Positions 11,701 to 23,560 of a stretch of 64,000 bases of DNA are shown one piece after another. The position numbers and the translations under genes are program-made. How positions within the stretch are numbered: the first letter of the stretch is position 1; the number at the start of each line of letters is the position of its first letter. Origin of the DNA: Eucalyptus grandis (taxonomy: Eukaryota; Streptophyta; Magnoliopsida; Myrtales; Myrtaceae); NCBI RefSeq assembly GCF_016545825.1, contig NC_052622.1:43485263-43549262 (forward strand). The letters run 5' to 3'. The notes beneath the pieces were generated by a model that was not told the DNA's origin, searched no databases, and worked only from the letters and a program-made list of their open reading frames with translations.

Positions 11701-13428
11701 TTTCTCACATTCTGCTTCTTAAATACAGTTGCTATTGCCTACACTGCAACTGCAGCTCTTCCATTTGGCACGATTTTGGTCATAGTTCTTATATGGACAC
11801 TTGTAACATCACCTTTGCTCATACTAGGCGGGATTGCTGGGAAGAATAGCAAGGCTGAATTTCAAGCTCCATGCCGCACTACTAAGTACCCCAGAGAGAT
11901 TCCACCATTGCCATGGTATAGGGGCACAATCCCTCAGATGGCAATGGCTGGTTTTCTCCCGTTCAGTGCTATATACATCGAACTATACTACATTTTTGCC
12001 AGTGTCTGGGGTCACAGGATCTATACCATATATAGCATCTTGTTTGTTGTTTTCATCATTCTCTTGATAGTCACTGCTTTTATCACGGTGGCATTGACCT
12101 ACTTCCAACTTGCTGCTGAGGACCACAAATGGTGGTGGAGGTATGCCATACAATGATTCCCTATTCGTTTGTCTCTGGCTTATTCATATAATGTGCTGTA
12201 GATTCCTGCTTGCTGGTTTTCCTTTGAGTTGCCATTCACAGTTAAAAATGAATACTAAACATGATGCTTGGCATCCCCAGTCACATTTAGCTTGCTTGAG
12301 TCAAATTGTTTACCTATGATCGTATGAGTCACCCAAGTGATGGTAAGATATTGTTAGAAGATATCGAAGATTGCTAAGCAATGTCACATCTCTGTTTAGC
12401 TTTTACTTACACATGGAAGCACTTCAATCACAATTTAGTGATGCTCAGTTGTCCTATTTTATATGTTGTTTATTTCACAAGGACAAACTTTGAAATTTAG
12501 AATTTTGACTGGCTGAATTGTGGAAGGGGGAAAACTACCTTCTCAGAGGAGATATATTAACTAGGTCATAAGAAGGTGCGGGTTCCACATTACTTGTAAG
12601 ACAACGGGCTAGAAGCGGCACATAACTGACAATTGTAATTAGGTGTTGGAAGTGGCTCGTTCTCTGCGAAGTATCTGTTTTGATGAATTTGGCTGATGAT
12701 GCATATTCTTCTGATTTAAATTGAAAAGTTTAATGTTTACATGTATTAGTCAATAAACTCAGAAGATTTGGTGATGCCACGGGACTGATCGTCCTCAATG
12801 TTCTATTGTCAGAGAGCAATTAGCATAATAATGCCAATAGTGGCTTCAGATGGGTGTTTGTTATTTTCTTTTTGTCAATAGTTTCTTCACAACTTGAAGG
12901 TTCACAAGAAATTTGTAAAGATCCCATCAAATGTATGTTTTAAAAGCTGGTTTGTTTGTGGAATATGAATTCTTTGTTGTTGATGTCTGCGAGCTTCCAC
13001 GTACTCTTGAAGAAATCCTGCACATAGCCATGGCGATTGCAATTATTAGTTTATCTTAAGTCATCTGTGCTCGACAGTTGACATAAGGTCAAACCAACTT
13101 GTCCTTTTTAAGGCGCTAGGATTTTATCTTCAATTGAATATGTACATGGCATACATACGCTAGTTTTGACTGTGCTGACGGCAGCCTGACGCCTGTATCA
13201 TTTGGCAGGTCTTTTCTTTGTGGTGGATCAACTGGATTATTCATCTATGGGTATTGCTTATACTACTACTACGCACGGTCAGATATGTCTGGATTCATGC
13301 AGACTTCATTCTTCTTCGGCTACATGGCCTGCATCTGTTATGGATTTTTCCTCATGCTTGGTACCGTAGGTTTCCGCGCAGCCTTGCTGTTCATCCGACA
13401 CATATACCGATCCATTAAGTGCGAGTAG
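8743..13428 (+). CDS. Transmembrane 9 superfamily member (nonaspanin, EMP70/TMN type)
   Basis: Seven exons join in frame: 8743-8897, 10308-10348, 10438-11020, 11153-11290, 11415-11571, 11656-12140 and 13209-13428. They total 1779 nt, giving 592 residues, the usual length for plant TMN proteins. All junctions are GT-AG. Residues 1-26 form a hydrophobic signal peptide starting MAKKTIAPILG. A lumenal domain follows, containing SETYRYFDLPYC and later ALGEVLNGDRLVSAPF. A C-terminal block of about nine membrane segments follows, with family motifs such as FYPYNRGALFTALVV, GGIAGKNSKAEFQAP, PREIPPLPWYR and WWWRSFLCGGSTG. The protein ends ...SIKCE, fitting the KxD/E signal that binds COPI and keeps these proteins in the Golgi. 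Nonaspanins sit in endosome/Golgi membranes and help sort membrane proteins. A decayed partial copy lies just upstream. Intron 1 is long (1.4 kb). Confidence 0.95.
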
Positions 13429-13640
13429 ATGGGTGGTCCTCGTCAATCTTCTTTTTCTCTTCCCTTTCTTCTTAGCTGCCCTGTATAATAACCTTTTCAC
13501 AAAATGCTTTCGGGCTTTGTATTAAAAGCAGAAGCATATAGTTCTCCTCACACATCGTGCTACTTGAGAAAAACGAGCTTAGCATTACTTATCCCGAATG
13601 TTTTGTTCTGATTTTCTTTCCGGTTGATTTAGGAAGATGA
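13429..13640 (+). other. Probable 3' UTR of the TM9 gene
   Basis: This sequence follows the TAG stop. It is still alignable with 5336-5480 downstream of the pseudogene, for example the shared word agttctcctcaca, so the duplication extended into the 3' flank. Confidence 0.5.
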
Positions 13641-14375
13641 TTCTTTTTTTGATCGGTATATTTCAACTCGCCTTTTGCAATTTGTGTCTGATTCTTCATC
13701 TCTTCTTACCATTCTTTGGCACACTTGATTCAATGTCCATGACACATTGGAATCTAACTGTCGATCGAGTATCGAGACTATTTGGTTTTCGCAGCTGAGC
13801 GCCAACGTGAAAAGGAAGAAACTAGGGGGAAGTTTTGACATGGCAGTGTTGCCTATTCACTTGGTGATTCTGAACCTGGTCTTTTCTTCTGAACTTCCGA
13901 TGTGATGAATCTTTGCTAATGAATTTTTACTTCAAAAGGCCTAATGCGGACGTTGACTATTGCTAATGTCATTTCGAACCTGGTGATTTCTAGAGTTTTA
14001 CTAGAATCACCTCTGGCGGGGAATCGATGTGTCCTGGTTGGGGCCACCACAAGTGGTGTTAGATCGTTGAAGCGTGGGGCACCAAATGAATATCCACTCT
14101 TGATTTTTTTATTATTCCAATTTCCATTGAGATATCTTTCACAAATCAGAAGTTGCTGTTCGCTTTGCATTAGGCGAAAGTCAACTAGGGTCGAATCCTG
14201 AATGTGGTTAAATTTTCTTACAAAAAGTTGCCGATTGTAGTTAGTGAACATCTAGTTATTCTTCCATCTAGAAAGTCATTATTTACTGGAAAAATGTTTG
14301 TAAATGTTTGTAATCATTGATGGGTAAATAGTTTTTTCTCCTTCGTTAAACCAGTTTCGATTTGACCAATGGCAG
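13641..14375. other. Intergenic DNA, no gene seen
   Basis: AT-rich sequence without a convincing exon, RNA gene or bounded repeat. Confidence 0.5.
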
Positions 14376-14720
14376 GGAAATTGTCCAGTTAACCATAAGC
14401 TTATAATATAGCTGTTAATTTAGTTATAAATATTTCGATTTTGTCAATTTGGTGATAAACATCTATGAATTCTAATATAATTATTTAGACCAATATTTGC
14501 CATTAGTGGCTAACTTGGTGTTGAACGTCTTGATTCATTGTCATGTTAGTCATTTTTGGCAAAAATTAGCTAAAATGATTAAGTTTTTTTTTTGGTAAGA
14601 GCTAAAATGATTACGTTAAAGTTTTGTGTAAATGTTTATGATTAAATTTACAAAATTGAAAAGTTTAAGAATGAATTAATAGTTGTACAATAAGTTTTGG
14701 ATTGACTAGGTAATTTCCTG
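14376..14720. repeat. MITE-like foldback element
   Basis: The left arm includes gggaaattgtccagttaacc and attttgtcaatttggtgataaaca. The right arm, reverse-complemented, includes ttgtccaggaaatta and attttgtaaatttaatcataaaca. The arms are imperfect inverted repeats about 150 bp long. It contains no protein gene. Its wording resembles the elements at 26.4-26.6, 27.4-28.1 and 59.8-60.8 kb. TSD not determined. Confidence 0.6.
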
Positions 14721-17700
14721 GACAAAAGGTGGTGAACAAACATTTGTCGCGTCCTCTATTTAAACATGAGTAAGAAAGATCTCTTAACTCTTTTAGTCTT
14801 TACAGCAGTAGAAATATAGAAATCTTCGGAAGTTGAGTCCCCTAGTTTGCCATACTTTTACTGCATTTACAAATTCGTTCATTACATTCACCACCATCGA
14901 ACTTTTACACTTGCAGTATAATAGCGACATAAAAAAGCCCCTATTTCTAGAAAGAACGTAGTTTCTATATGTGAAAACTGCATGAAACCCCATGAAACTA
15001 TTTATATGGAGACTCTGTAAGTAATTGTAGCCCGATATTGATCTATTTAGGATTCATTTATTTTGTGAAAAATGAAGGATTTGAAAATTATTTTTTAAAA
15101 AATGATTGATTATATTGCTTAAACTTATTGACAATAATTTCTACATGAATAATTTTGTAAATTACGAAAATACTTTTTTTCATTTATTTTTATAAGTGTA
15201 TAATTGATCATTTTTTGTAAAATATTTTTGAAAACCTAGTTTTTCATGAACAAATAAATTTTTAAATTTCGTATTTGTTAGTCCATAGTCGACTCTAGTC
15301 GTGGTAGTAATTTCATACTAATGCATGTTGATTGTCAAGGTTCCGAACTTAGACTAAATAACTCACACCCACCAAATCTGTTTGGATCAGACTTACACTC
15401 TCAAAATTTTGAAGCTTCGCAGATGTTGTAATGCATTGTTCTTTAATTTTTTTTTTTTTTTTAAGAAAAAGTACACGAAAAACTTTCAAATTATCATATT
15501 ATTTTATTGTAACACTTTACAATTTAAATGAATATTTTAAAGTCCGACCCAAAAGTCCAAAAAAGTTTTTTTTTTTTTTTTTTTTTTTAACTTATGAAAA
15601 GTTAGCACCAACTTCAAGAAATGGATTCCATTCCACTTTTGCACCACCAACATGTGTTTTTTCTCTTCTTTTCTCTTTTGGATTTTTACTGCTGGAAATG
15701 AAGGATGCATGGTGGTGTGGATGCACGTTGGGAGTTCCTCCTCCAAAAGGAAAAAGAGAGAGCTTTTTCATCTTTTCGATTTGATGCTTTGACTTTTGGA
15801 CTTTCTCCGGCCAAGTTAGCTTTATTATTTATTTTTTATCCTTTTTCCTTCGCCCTTTAGTCGCGCCTTATTCCCCCACTCACATGCTTCGTTTCTCATT
15901 CAACCATCTTCAGCTTTTTATTTTTTCATTATCAAAGGGTTTCCCAACTTCTGTGGCCAGAACGAAGAACAGTAAGGGATTGCTGAAAAGCAAAGGGACC
16001 CAACACAACACGAGCTTGATGATTAGGGTTCGTGGTGTCACCTAACTTCCTCATGACCCCAGTTGTTAATTGCTTCATCTTCGCCAAGACTGATGAACAT
16101 CCAGTACTCCACACATGGTCTCCCAAGCAGGAAAGAGAAAAGCGAAAATGAGAAAAGAAGGAAAAAAGGGAAATTACCCTGTGGCACATTCATTTGCATA
16201 ACCTTTTTCCTTCCAAAGTGTTTTGATGGGTTAGGGGACCATTTTGGAACTTCTTTGCTCCTTCGCTTTTTGTTTGTATCTCTGTCCCTTGGAGCTTTGA
16301 GTGCATGAAGAAATGATGGGGGTTTTTGAATCTCTCCCGTTCCGGAAAGTGACGCTGCAACTAGAAATTAAATGGAACTGGGGACCTGGATAAAGCGAAA
16401 TCATTATGTGACCAGCCGGGCTAGATTGCTTTATCTCTCAGTTATATGTTGCCACGCGATTTTGAACCCTAAGTATAGTCTCATCTTCACCAAAATGTCA
16501 GGCTCTTGACCTTATGATCTCTACCGAGAACTCTTCGTGGCTTGCATATGCCAAGCCCAAAGTTTGATAATATGTTGGGTGCAGTATAGTTGCAGATAGG
16601 TTAACTGAAAGGTTTTCTTCTTGGAAAAATTTATGGAAGAATTAGTGCAAGAAGAAAGGGATGAAATTAAACGAAGATGAGGAAGATATGATCGTGTTGG
16701 AGGCTCGAATAGGTTTTAAGCCAATTCATCACAATTTGTCTCTTTCAGATGTGAAAGCAAGAGTCAAATATTTATCATCTTGTCTCTTGTTTAAAAATCC
16801 TTGAAAGGAAGAGAGGAGGGGGGCCCCCCCAGGGGGTGGTGTTGGGGGAGGTGTATTGGTTCCTGCAAAGCTAGCTTTTCCTTCCACTTTCTTGTGCGTG
16901 TTCATGCAGTCGCGCTTAAGAACCTTTTTTTATTTGACTCATCACATGTCATGATCATAAGGGATCAAATTAGCAGAAAGAATGTGCTTTTCTGTGCAAA
17001 TTGAAGCAAAAGCAAAACCCTTAACTGAAGTGCATTGAGAATTCTTCAAGATTCTTATTAAAGCAAACGATATATCTGCTTAATGATAGTGTGCAAAGAT
17101 TGGACCATCGTGGTTGGATGCACATTAAAAAGTGAAGCTTGACACTTGAAATTTCCACTTTTAGATTGAAGCACTCCATCATACATATGGCAAATAGAGC
17201 CTTACAACACCGCGTCAGCCTTATCTAAGGTTGTTGAAAAAAGAGAAATAATTGGAAGCAGCTCACAGAGGAGAAAGGTGATTATTTTAGTAATACTAAA
17301 GTTCCATCTGTCAATATAGCAAAAGCGAGTCTTTTCTATGGTTGCACAACCGAAATAAAGTCGTTGGGGTCTAAGTAAGTTTTCATGTACTCCTTATATT
17401 TCAAGGTACCAATACGAACGGCATGAAAAATCATTCATCACGAGCGGTTACATTAGCACAAAGTTATGGCTACGTCTCTTGTATAATTTATACGTGCACA
17501 CAATACAAGCTCATAAATAAGATACGATTGCAATTCAATTCAGTTCAGTACCTAACACCTGATCGAGTGTTAGGCATGCTAGACTGTCGTGTAGAAAGTG
17601 AAGAAGAGCTAGCTTCTCATTGTACGCTATGAAAGCACTGAGAGGGAAAGGAAGAAAGAGGAAAAATGAAGATCTGGTAGATAGGCCTTTAGCATCTCAG

Positions 17701-19368
17701 TTTAACTTCGTACTGTTTTCTTTTATTTTTTGTTTTTTGCCTTCTTTTTTTATTCTGGGTTTTTGGTATTTCAAGAAGAGTTGGAGAATACATGTCCTTT
17801 TGGCCAGATTAGCGACTGCGTCGCTGATAAAACAAACAAAATTATTGAATGGTGTCTGCATAAACAAGAAAGATGCTGAGCTTTTTCGTCTGTTGCTGTT
17901 GCTGCTGTAACTGCTAGCCCCACACTTGTTTATCAGGCTCCCTGATTCTCATAAAAAAGACGCATGGACACAGGAGGGAGGGGGGGAGAGAGAGAGAGGT
18001 GGTGATGGTACTGATGATAGGGACGAATGGAGCTTTGTTTGTGTCTGTGTTGTTTGAAAGCGACCACTGATCTCTCTCTGTTGATCCTTCTCTCTCAAAC
18101 TATGGCACTGAAAACCATGGCCTCTCTCTTTTGCATTTATAATTCACCCTCCAATCTCTCTCTCTCTCTCTCTCCACACATGTAAAGGAAAATTCCACAT
18201 TATCTTATGGATAACCCAATTAGGTCCATTGTACTTTTCTTATAAGTCATGTAATGCGGTAATAACGGACGCATACATGGAATGGATCTTATTTAATTTT
18301 ATAATTCAAAAATCTCATCTTCAACTTACTTTCTCTTCAACAAGTTATCTGTACAATATTATCGGTGATATATAAAATTCATGGTCATGAAATGTCTAAA
18401 TTTAAATTAAATACCGTACGTAAAATATTTCTCTAGGCATATATGAAAGCCTATTGCATATATGTTGAACTGTTATCTACCTTCAGAATTGAATTGAAAG
18501 CTCTTGCACAACTACGTGTAAGATAACCCATTATAATACTATTATGAAACCAATGCTCTCTCCCTCTCTCCATCTCTCTTAGTCAAGAACACATGCTGCC
18601 ACTATTAATGCTTTAAGAGAAGGAGACTTTAATTTGACAGACACCCCCCTATAAAGATCCCCACATAGTCCAAACAGAAAGTCCAACTCTATGAACACTG
18701 GAAGTAAGAAGAAAAATGAGTGCCTCTGAAACTCGCCATTCAATGTCAATATTGGTTTCAGGGTAAAAAGTAATACCTCATGATGATGTTGTCCTTATCA
18801 GAATATATTTTTGAATATTATAATTTGATTAATTCAGGGCAAGCAGATGCCCTCCCCTAGTTGCAGCTCTCATTCAAGCAACAAAAACTCATGATGATAC
18901 CCTCTCCTCCCAGACGACTTTATTAATGCAAATGACATCAAAGCAACCGCAAGAAGATTTCACAAGATCTACTTTGTAGGTTTTTAAAATATTTTGTCTT
19001 TTCTAATATATCTGGCGATGCTTACCACAATCGTTAACCCCCGCATGAAAATGAGGAACTAAAGTTTCCTAAGATAAATTTCTAGTTTAGAAACTTTCTT
19101 TGGTCTCAACTTAAGCCATATACGTAGTGTGGTATTTCACCTCTAACCGCAATTATAGTACAATTGCCCTAGAATATCGCCCATGATCAACCAAAGAAGA
19201 ATCGTAAAAGAATTTGCGACACGTGGTTTACATGGAGCTTTCCTTCTTAAACTCGATCAAGTTGATGTTACATTATTACCGCTTGCATGGTGAGGAATAA
19301 TAAGCATAAGCATATTAAAGAAGCAACTGAAATGATGATTCTATCTAGTAGTAATCCTTGCCAATCTA
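14721..19368. other. Intergenic DNA, low-complexity tracts only
   Basis: No gene was recognised in about 4.6 kb. Visible items are poly-T runs at about 15449-15462 and 15567-15588, a G6C7 tract around 16818-16830, GA-rich repeats near 17978-17998 and a CT repeat near 18157-18173. Reading frames here are short and have no family signature. Confidence 0.55.
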
Positions 19369-21554
19369 TCATCTTTCTCCAACCTCTCCTTCTGTAACGA
19401 CTGATGACACGTAACTCAACACCAGAACGGAAGACTTCTCATCCTCATTAGCCATGTCCCTTACAGCCCTTGCTTGGAACTGCTTCTTGCAAGCGTGACA
19501 AGTGACCTGGAGGATGGCGGAATTTATTTGCTTAGATGCGTGCTCTCTAAGTGCCAAGGCCTTGTCCAGCTCACTTTGTGCTTGTTGCCTAATTCTCTGT
19601 GCATTGGCAAATTCCTGCTCGGCCATTTGAATCTGCCTCCTGGCCAGCTCTCTCGTCTCCTCAGAATAAGCCTTCTCCGCCATCGCCAATCTCAACTGCT
19701 CACGCGCCTCTTCTCTCATCTGTAAAGCGGCGATGACGCTATTGGGTCTGTCGCCCATGTTGCTCATCAAGTGACTCACGTTGTTCGACTCATTCTTTTC
19801 CCTGGCATCGCATGACGACCCAATCGAGAGCTGCAATGGGGTCGAGTCCTTTTCATCGCTCTTGGAGGAAATGGAAGCCGCTTCGGTGGGGATCGATGAG
19901 CTTGAGAGCTGAAGCTCCAAATTGTGATGGTGGTTATCCTGACCATTTCTGGAAGAGCAGTCTTTAGTAGGGCTCAATAAGAGAATGGGATTTTCCATTG
20001 GCTTTGGCAATATGAAAGGCGGTAAATTAGGAGTTGCGCTGAAATTGGTGTCGCTGGAAGGGGTAGGGCTAGAGGCAGTTCTTGAGAGACACGCTGGCTG
20101 CAAAGGTTGCAGCTCGGACCGAACTCGACCCATGTTGCAAGAATCTTGGTGCTCAATGAAGCTTTCGACCCTGTAGAAAGGTACATGGAACCATATGAAT
20201 AAAGGGTTCATATGCCAAAAGAAAGAATAAGCAGTTGCTCTGGCTGTCACAGGAAGGGCAGCAAGAGAGGGTTCTTCTCTTTTCCTATCTCTTTTGTTTA
20301 TTTGGCCTGTCTTGTCAATGGAGATATGCCGAGAACCAAGGCGATAGAAGGAGATGAAGTCGTCAACCTCGTACAAATGTATCATTAACAACATAATTCA
20401 TATGTACAAGTCATTAAATTAATTTAAAAATTTGCACCCTTTAAGGCGAGAGTGCAAATTATGAAAGAGAGTGTAGCGACCGTATAACGTATGCACATGC
20501 TATTACGAGGAAGACAGTCACTTGAAATTATTTATATGAACATAAGAGTCGGTTCTTGGGTTCCTAAAAAGGAGATTTTTAGCAAAATAACACAACACAG
20601 CCAACAAAATCTGATTTTAGGGAACCGTGTTTCCGCTGTGCTCAAGAAAACAGCGGTTATCGACACGCCATCAGAATTAAGGTTTTCCATGGTCGGTCAA
20701 CACCTAGAGCGAGGTATATACCCTTTCCCACTTTCGACTTTAGCCTTTTAGAATCAATCAGAAAAAGGGAATGAAAAGGGTTGAGCAAAGGAAAATGTCT
20801 TCATACATCAAAAGCATCTAAATTAAAAAAAAAACTCTCATTTGCAACAGTATAATGACTTTTAATCCCATGGCTTGAGTCAAGTTAAAGATCCAACCTG
20901 GAAAAAACTCTTCCACAGTCACAAGAATGGCCTCTGGTGCCACAAGTTTTGAGATGGGCCTTGTAATCAGACTGCACGGCATAACCCTTGGAGCACCTCT
21001 CGCACACCCACTGCTTCTGGTTGCTGTGCTTCCTCCGGTAGTGCTTCTTGATCCCAACGAGGTCGCCGAGCGCGTGGCGGGGGTCGTGGTGTAGGCAGGT
21101 CGGCTCGGGGCACACGAACACCCGCTTCCTCGCCACCGCTCCCTGCCCCGCGGGATTCTCCCTCTTGAGCAGCTTCCATGGCACCTTGTGCCGCCGACGG
21201 TGCATCTGGAGGTTCTGGTCCCTCTGGAACCCCTGGTTGCAGATCTCGCACACGTAGCGGTCCGACTCCAATAGGGTTTTCGGCGATAGCGAAACTACCT
21301 CCGCGTCGGGATCTGACAATTGGTCAGTTAAAGAAGTCACGCCTTCTTCTCGGAGCCCCACCTTTCTCAAATACCAATCGAATGAAAGTGAACGATTGAC
21401 TGAGACAAGAGGAAGGAAGATAAATGGAAGTACCTGGAGTGCCTGCCGGTCTTCTTTTCCTCTTATTGCTGCTGCTGCTGTTATTTCCATTCTCTGGTTC
21501 AGAAGAAGCAGGAACAAATGGGGCAGAACTAGAAGTGTTGGCGTTGCCTAACAT
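19369..21554 (-). CDS. INDETERMINATE DOMAIN C2H2 zinc-finger factor (IDD14/15/16 type)
   Basis: Three minus-strand exons, 21554-21434, 21312-20898 and 20170-19369, total 1338 nt (445 residues) with GT-AG junctions. The N-terminus starts [10 protein letters not shown] and carries a basic KRKRR nuclear signal. The ID domain then shows the canonical C2H2 finger [21 protein letters not shown], a second finger with CPEPTC...[10 protein letters not shown], and C2HC-type fingers around [19 protein letters not shown] and [20 protein letters not shown]. The second half has an LELQLS motif and a long helical region ([20 protein letters not shown] and onward) ending near a CHACKKQF motif. This C-terminal helix and CxxC end are the mark of the IDD14/15/16 clade, which in Arabidopsis acts in gravitropism, auxin and starch regulation. 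Intron 2 falls inside the last finger. Which of the three it matches best cannot be told here. Confidence 0.93.
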
Positions 21555-21979
21555 CAGTATTGATTCAAGTTGAGTTTTCCTTTTCTTCGTAGGAACTTTG
21601 TAATATACGGTTGAAGAGACGAGAAGTAGAGAAATGAAAGAAAAGCCAATTTCTAATGGTGTCTGAAACCGTTGATCTTGGGTTTCTGTCTTTTTGAAGG
21701 ATTCTTCTTCATGAGATGATGACTCAGATCACTAGAGAGAGAGAGAGAGAGAGAGAGAGGCGCAACAAGAAGCCTAGAGGCAAGACCATAGGGAAAAAAA
21801 GAAAGGCTTTAACTTTCGGTCATCAGCTTTCTTTTTGGCTTTAAACATTCAGCTTTTCTATGCATCAGCCTTGCTTCTCCCTTTCTCTCTCTCTAGACCC
21901 TCTTGATCTTCGTCTGAAGTTTCTGTGAACTCTCCTACAAGGAAAGACTCCATACAATGGATGGAGGAGGGGGGTGTGG

Positions 21980-22012
<33 letters not shown>

Positions 22013-22220
22013 TAGAAAGCACTGTGGTGCTGAAAGGGGGTAGAGCCAATCAATTGCTAGATAAGCTTTGATCACGCAACAAGAAATGGGCCAGAAGGAG
22101 AGAAGGAACAAAAGCTTTATAGGTAAATACATTTTGCACAGTAAAAGAAATTTTGCATGCATTAGTACAGGGCTGCAAGAGAAACACACAAGCCTTCCTC
22201 TCTCTCTCCCCCACCACATT
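21555..22220 (-). promoter_or_regulatory. IDD gene 5' flank with GA/CT repeats
   Basis: Upstream of the IDD start codon are long GA (CT on the coding strand) repeats at about 21734-21759 and 21981-22011, with further CT runs near 21882-21895 and 22199-22210. GAGA-type repeats in plant promoters and leaders bind BBR/BPC proteins; a regulatory role here is inferred. Confidence 0.45.
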
Positions 22221-22924
22221 ATCTTCTGCTACTGATTATGGCAACGTGCATTGACAAAAGTACCCACTTGCCATGGCTGCTCAAACCTGTAATTAATTAC
22301 AATGCGAAGCAGCTTTTTGTAAAAGTAGAATTGAACATGTCCCCTTGATGTTAATAGGTCAGCAAGAGGGCATAACATTAGCTGTCTGCCCAAGCCTTGT
22401 GTCTAATTTCTTCGATGATTGATCTTTCCATCTCCTTTCAAAAGATTGCATGTTCTCATTCCTTTTTCTTTTTGTTTTTACTTTATTTTTATTTTTATGG
22501 TAAGTCAGCATATAAAACAGTATTCAATATCAGCTTTAAGAAATGTTACTATATGGAAGCTTACCTTGAAAGATTCTACGATTCTTTACAAAACGATTAT
22601 ATTAAATTAACGTCCAAAACGTTTCATATGATATGGAATCAAGCATTTTCAAAAAGTGTGATCTGCTCATGAATTTGATGAGAATCGTGCAATTAAGTCT
22701 TGAACGTTCTATATGGATTAAGTGCGCAACAAATTACAGGGTCCACCGACGAAAATAAAAATAAAAATTACAGGGTCCACATCACTAAATGCAGGTGGTA
22801 ACCTAGGCAAACCATTCAAGCGATAACAAGAAAGGATTCTCGTCTACACTTGTGTCATCCTATGTGATTCTCTCCTCGTCATTATTGTGGAAAACAAGAT
22901 TGATTTATTGCTTCTGTTTGCAAG
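22221..22924. other. Intergenic DNA, no gene seen
   Basis: No convincing exon, RNA gene or bounded repeat was found. There is a local duplication of 'acagggtccac' at 22736-22746 and 22770-22780. Confidence 0.5.
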
Positions 22925-23140
22925 ATTTAGGTGCCTTTGGTAAGATTTTTATTCTAGGAAACAATTTATTTTCACAAATAGTTTTTTTTTCTATTTTTAT
23001 TTTCTAAAATAATTTATGAGTAAAATAATGTATTTGGTAATTGTACAAAATTTCTATTCTACGAATAGAAAAGAGTAAGAATGCGTTTGATACGACCTAC
23101 AAATTTCTTTGTGCCATAGAATTGCTTTTAATTTTTTAAT

Positions 23141-23171
<31 letters not shown>

Positions 23172-23560
23172 CTTTTTCCACTCTTTTTCTTGTTCTAGTC
23201 GGCGGTAGTGGTGTTGAGCTACTAGTGATCGGCAATGGTGGTGGTGGGCAGCGAAGGCCGTTGACTAGCAACTTGCGGCTGATGGTGAGTTTCCACCGGC
23301 CGATTAGAAAGGAAGAAGAAAAGAAAAGAAAAAAAAGAAAAGAAAAGAAAAGACTTATTTTCAGAAATTGTTCCCGGAAATAAGAAGTTATTTAATTATT
23401 TATTTTTATTCCAAATCTATTCTTTAGTCACTTTTTTATTTCAGGAAATAGAAAAAGTAATTGATATTACAAAATGGATGTCTATCATTTTCCTATTTTG
23501 GAGAATAAAAGAACAAAAAAAAAAAAAAAAACAAGGAACAAAAATGTTACCATGCAGACC
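22925..23560. repeat. Dispersed AT-rich repeat, copy 3
   Basis: It shares words with 5580-6112 (tttggtaattgtacaaaatttct and gaatagaaaa) and has the same plan: AT-rich arms, a poly-T run (23142-23171), a short GC-richer centre with ggtggtggtg-like words, then a second AT-rich arm. No gene. Ends are approximate. Confidence 0.6.
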
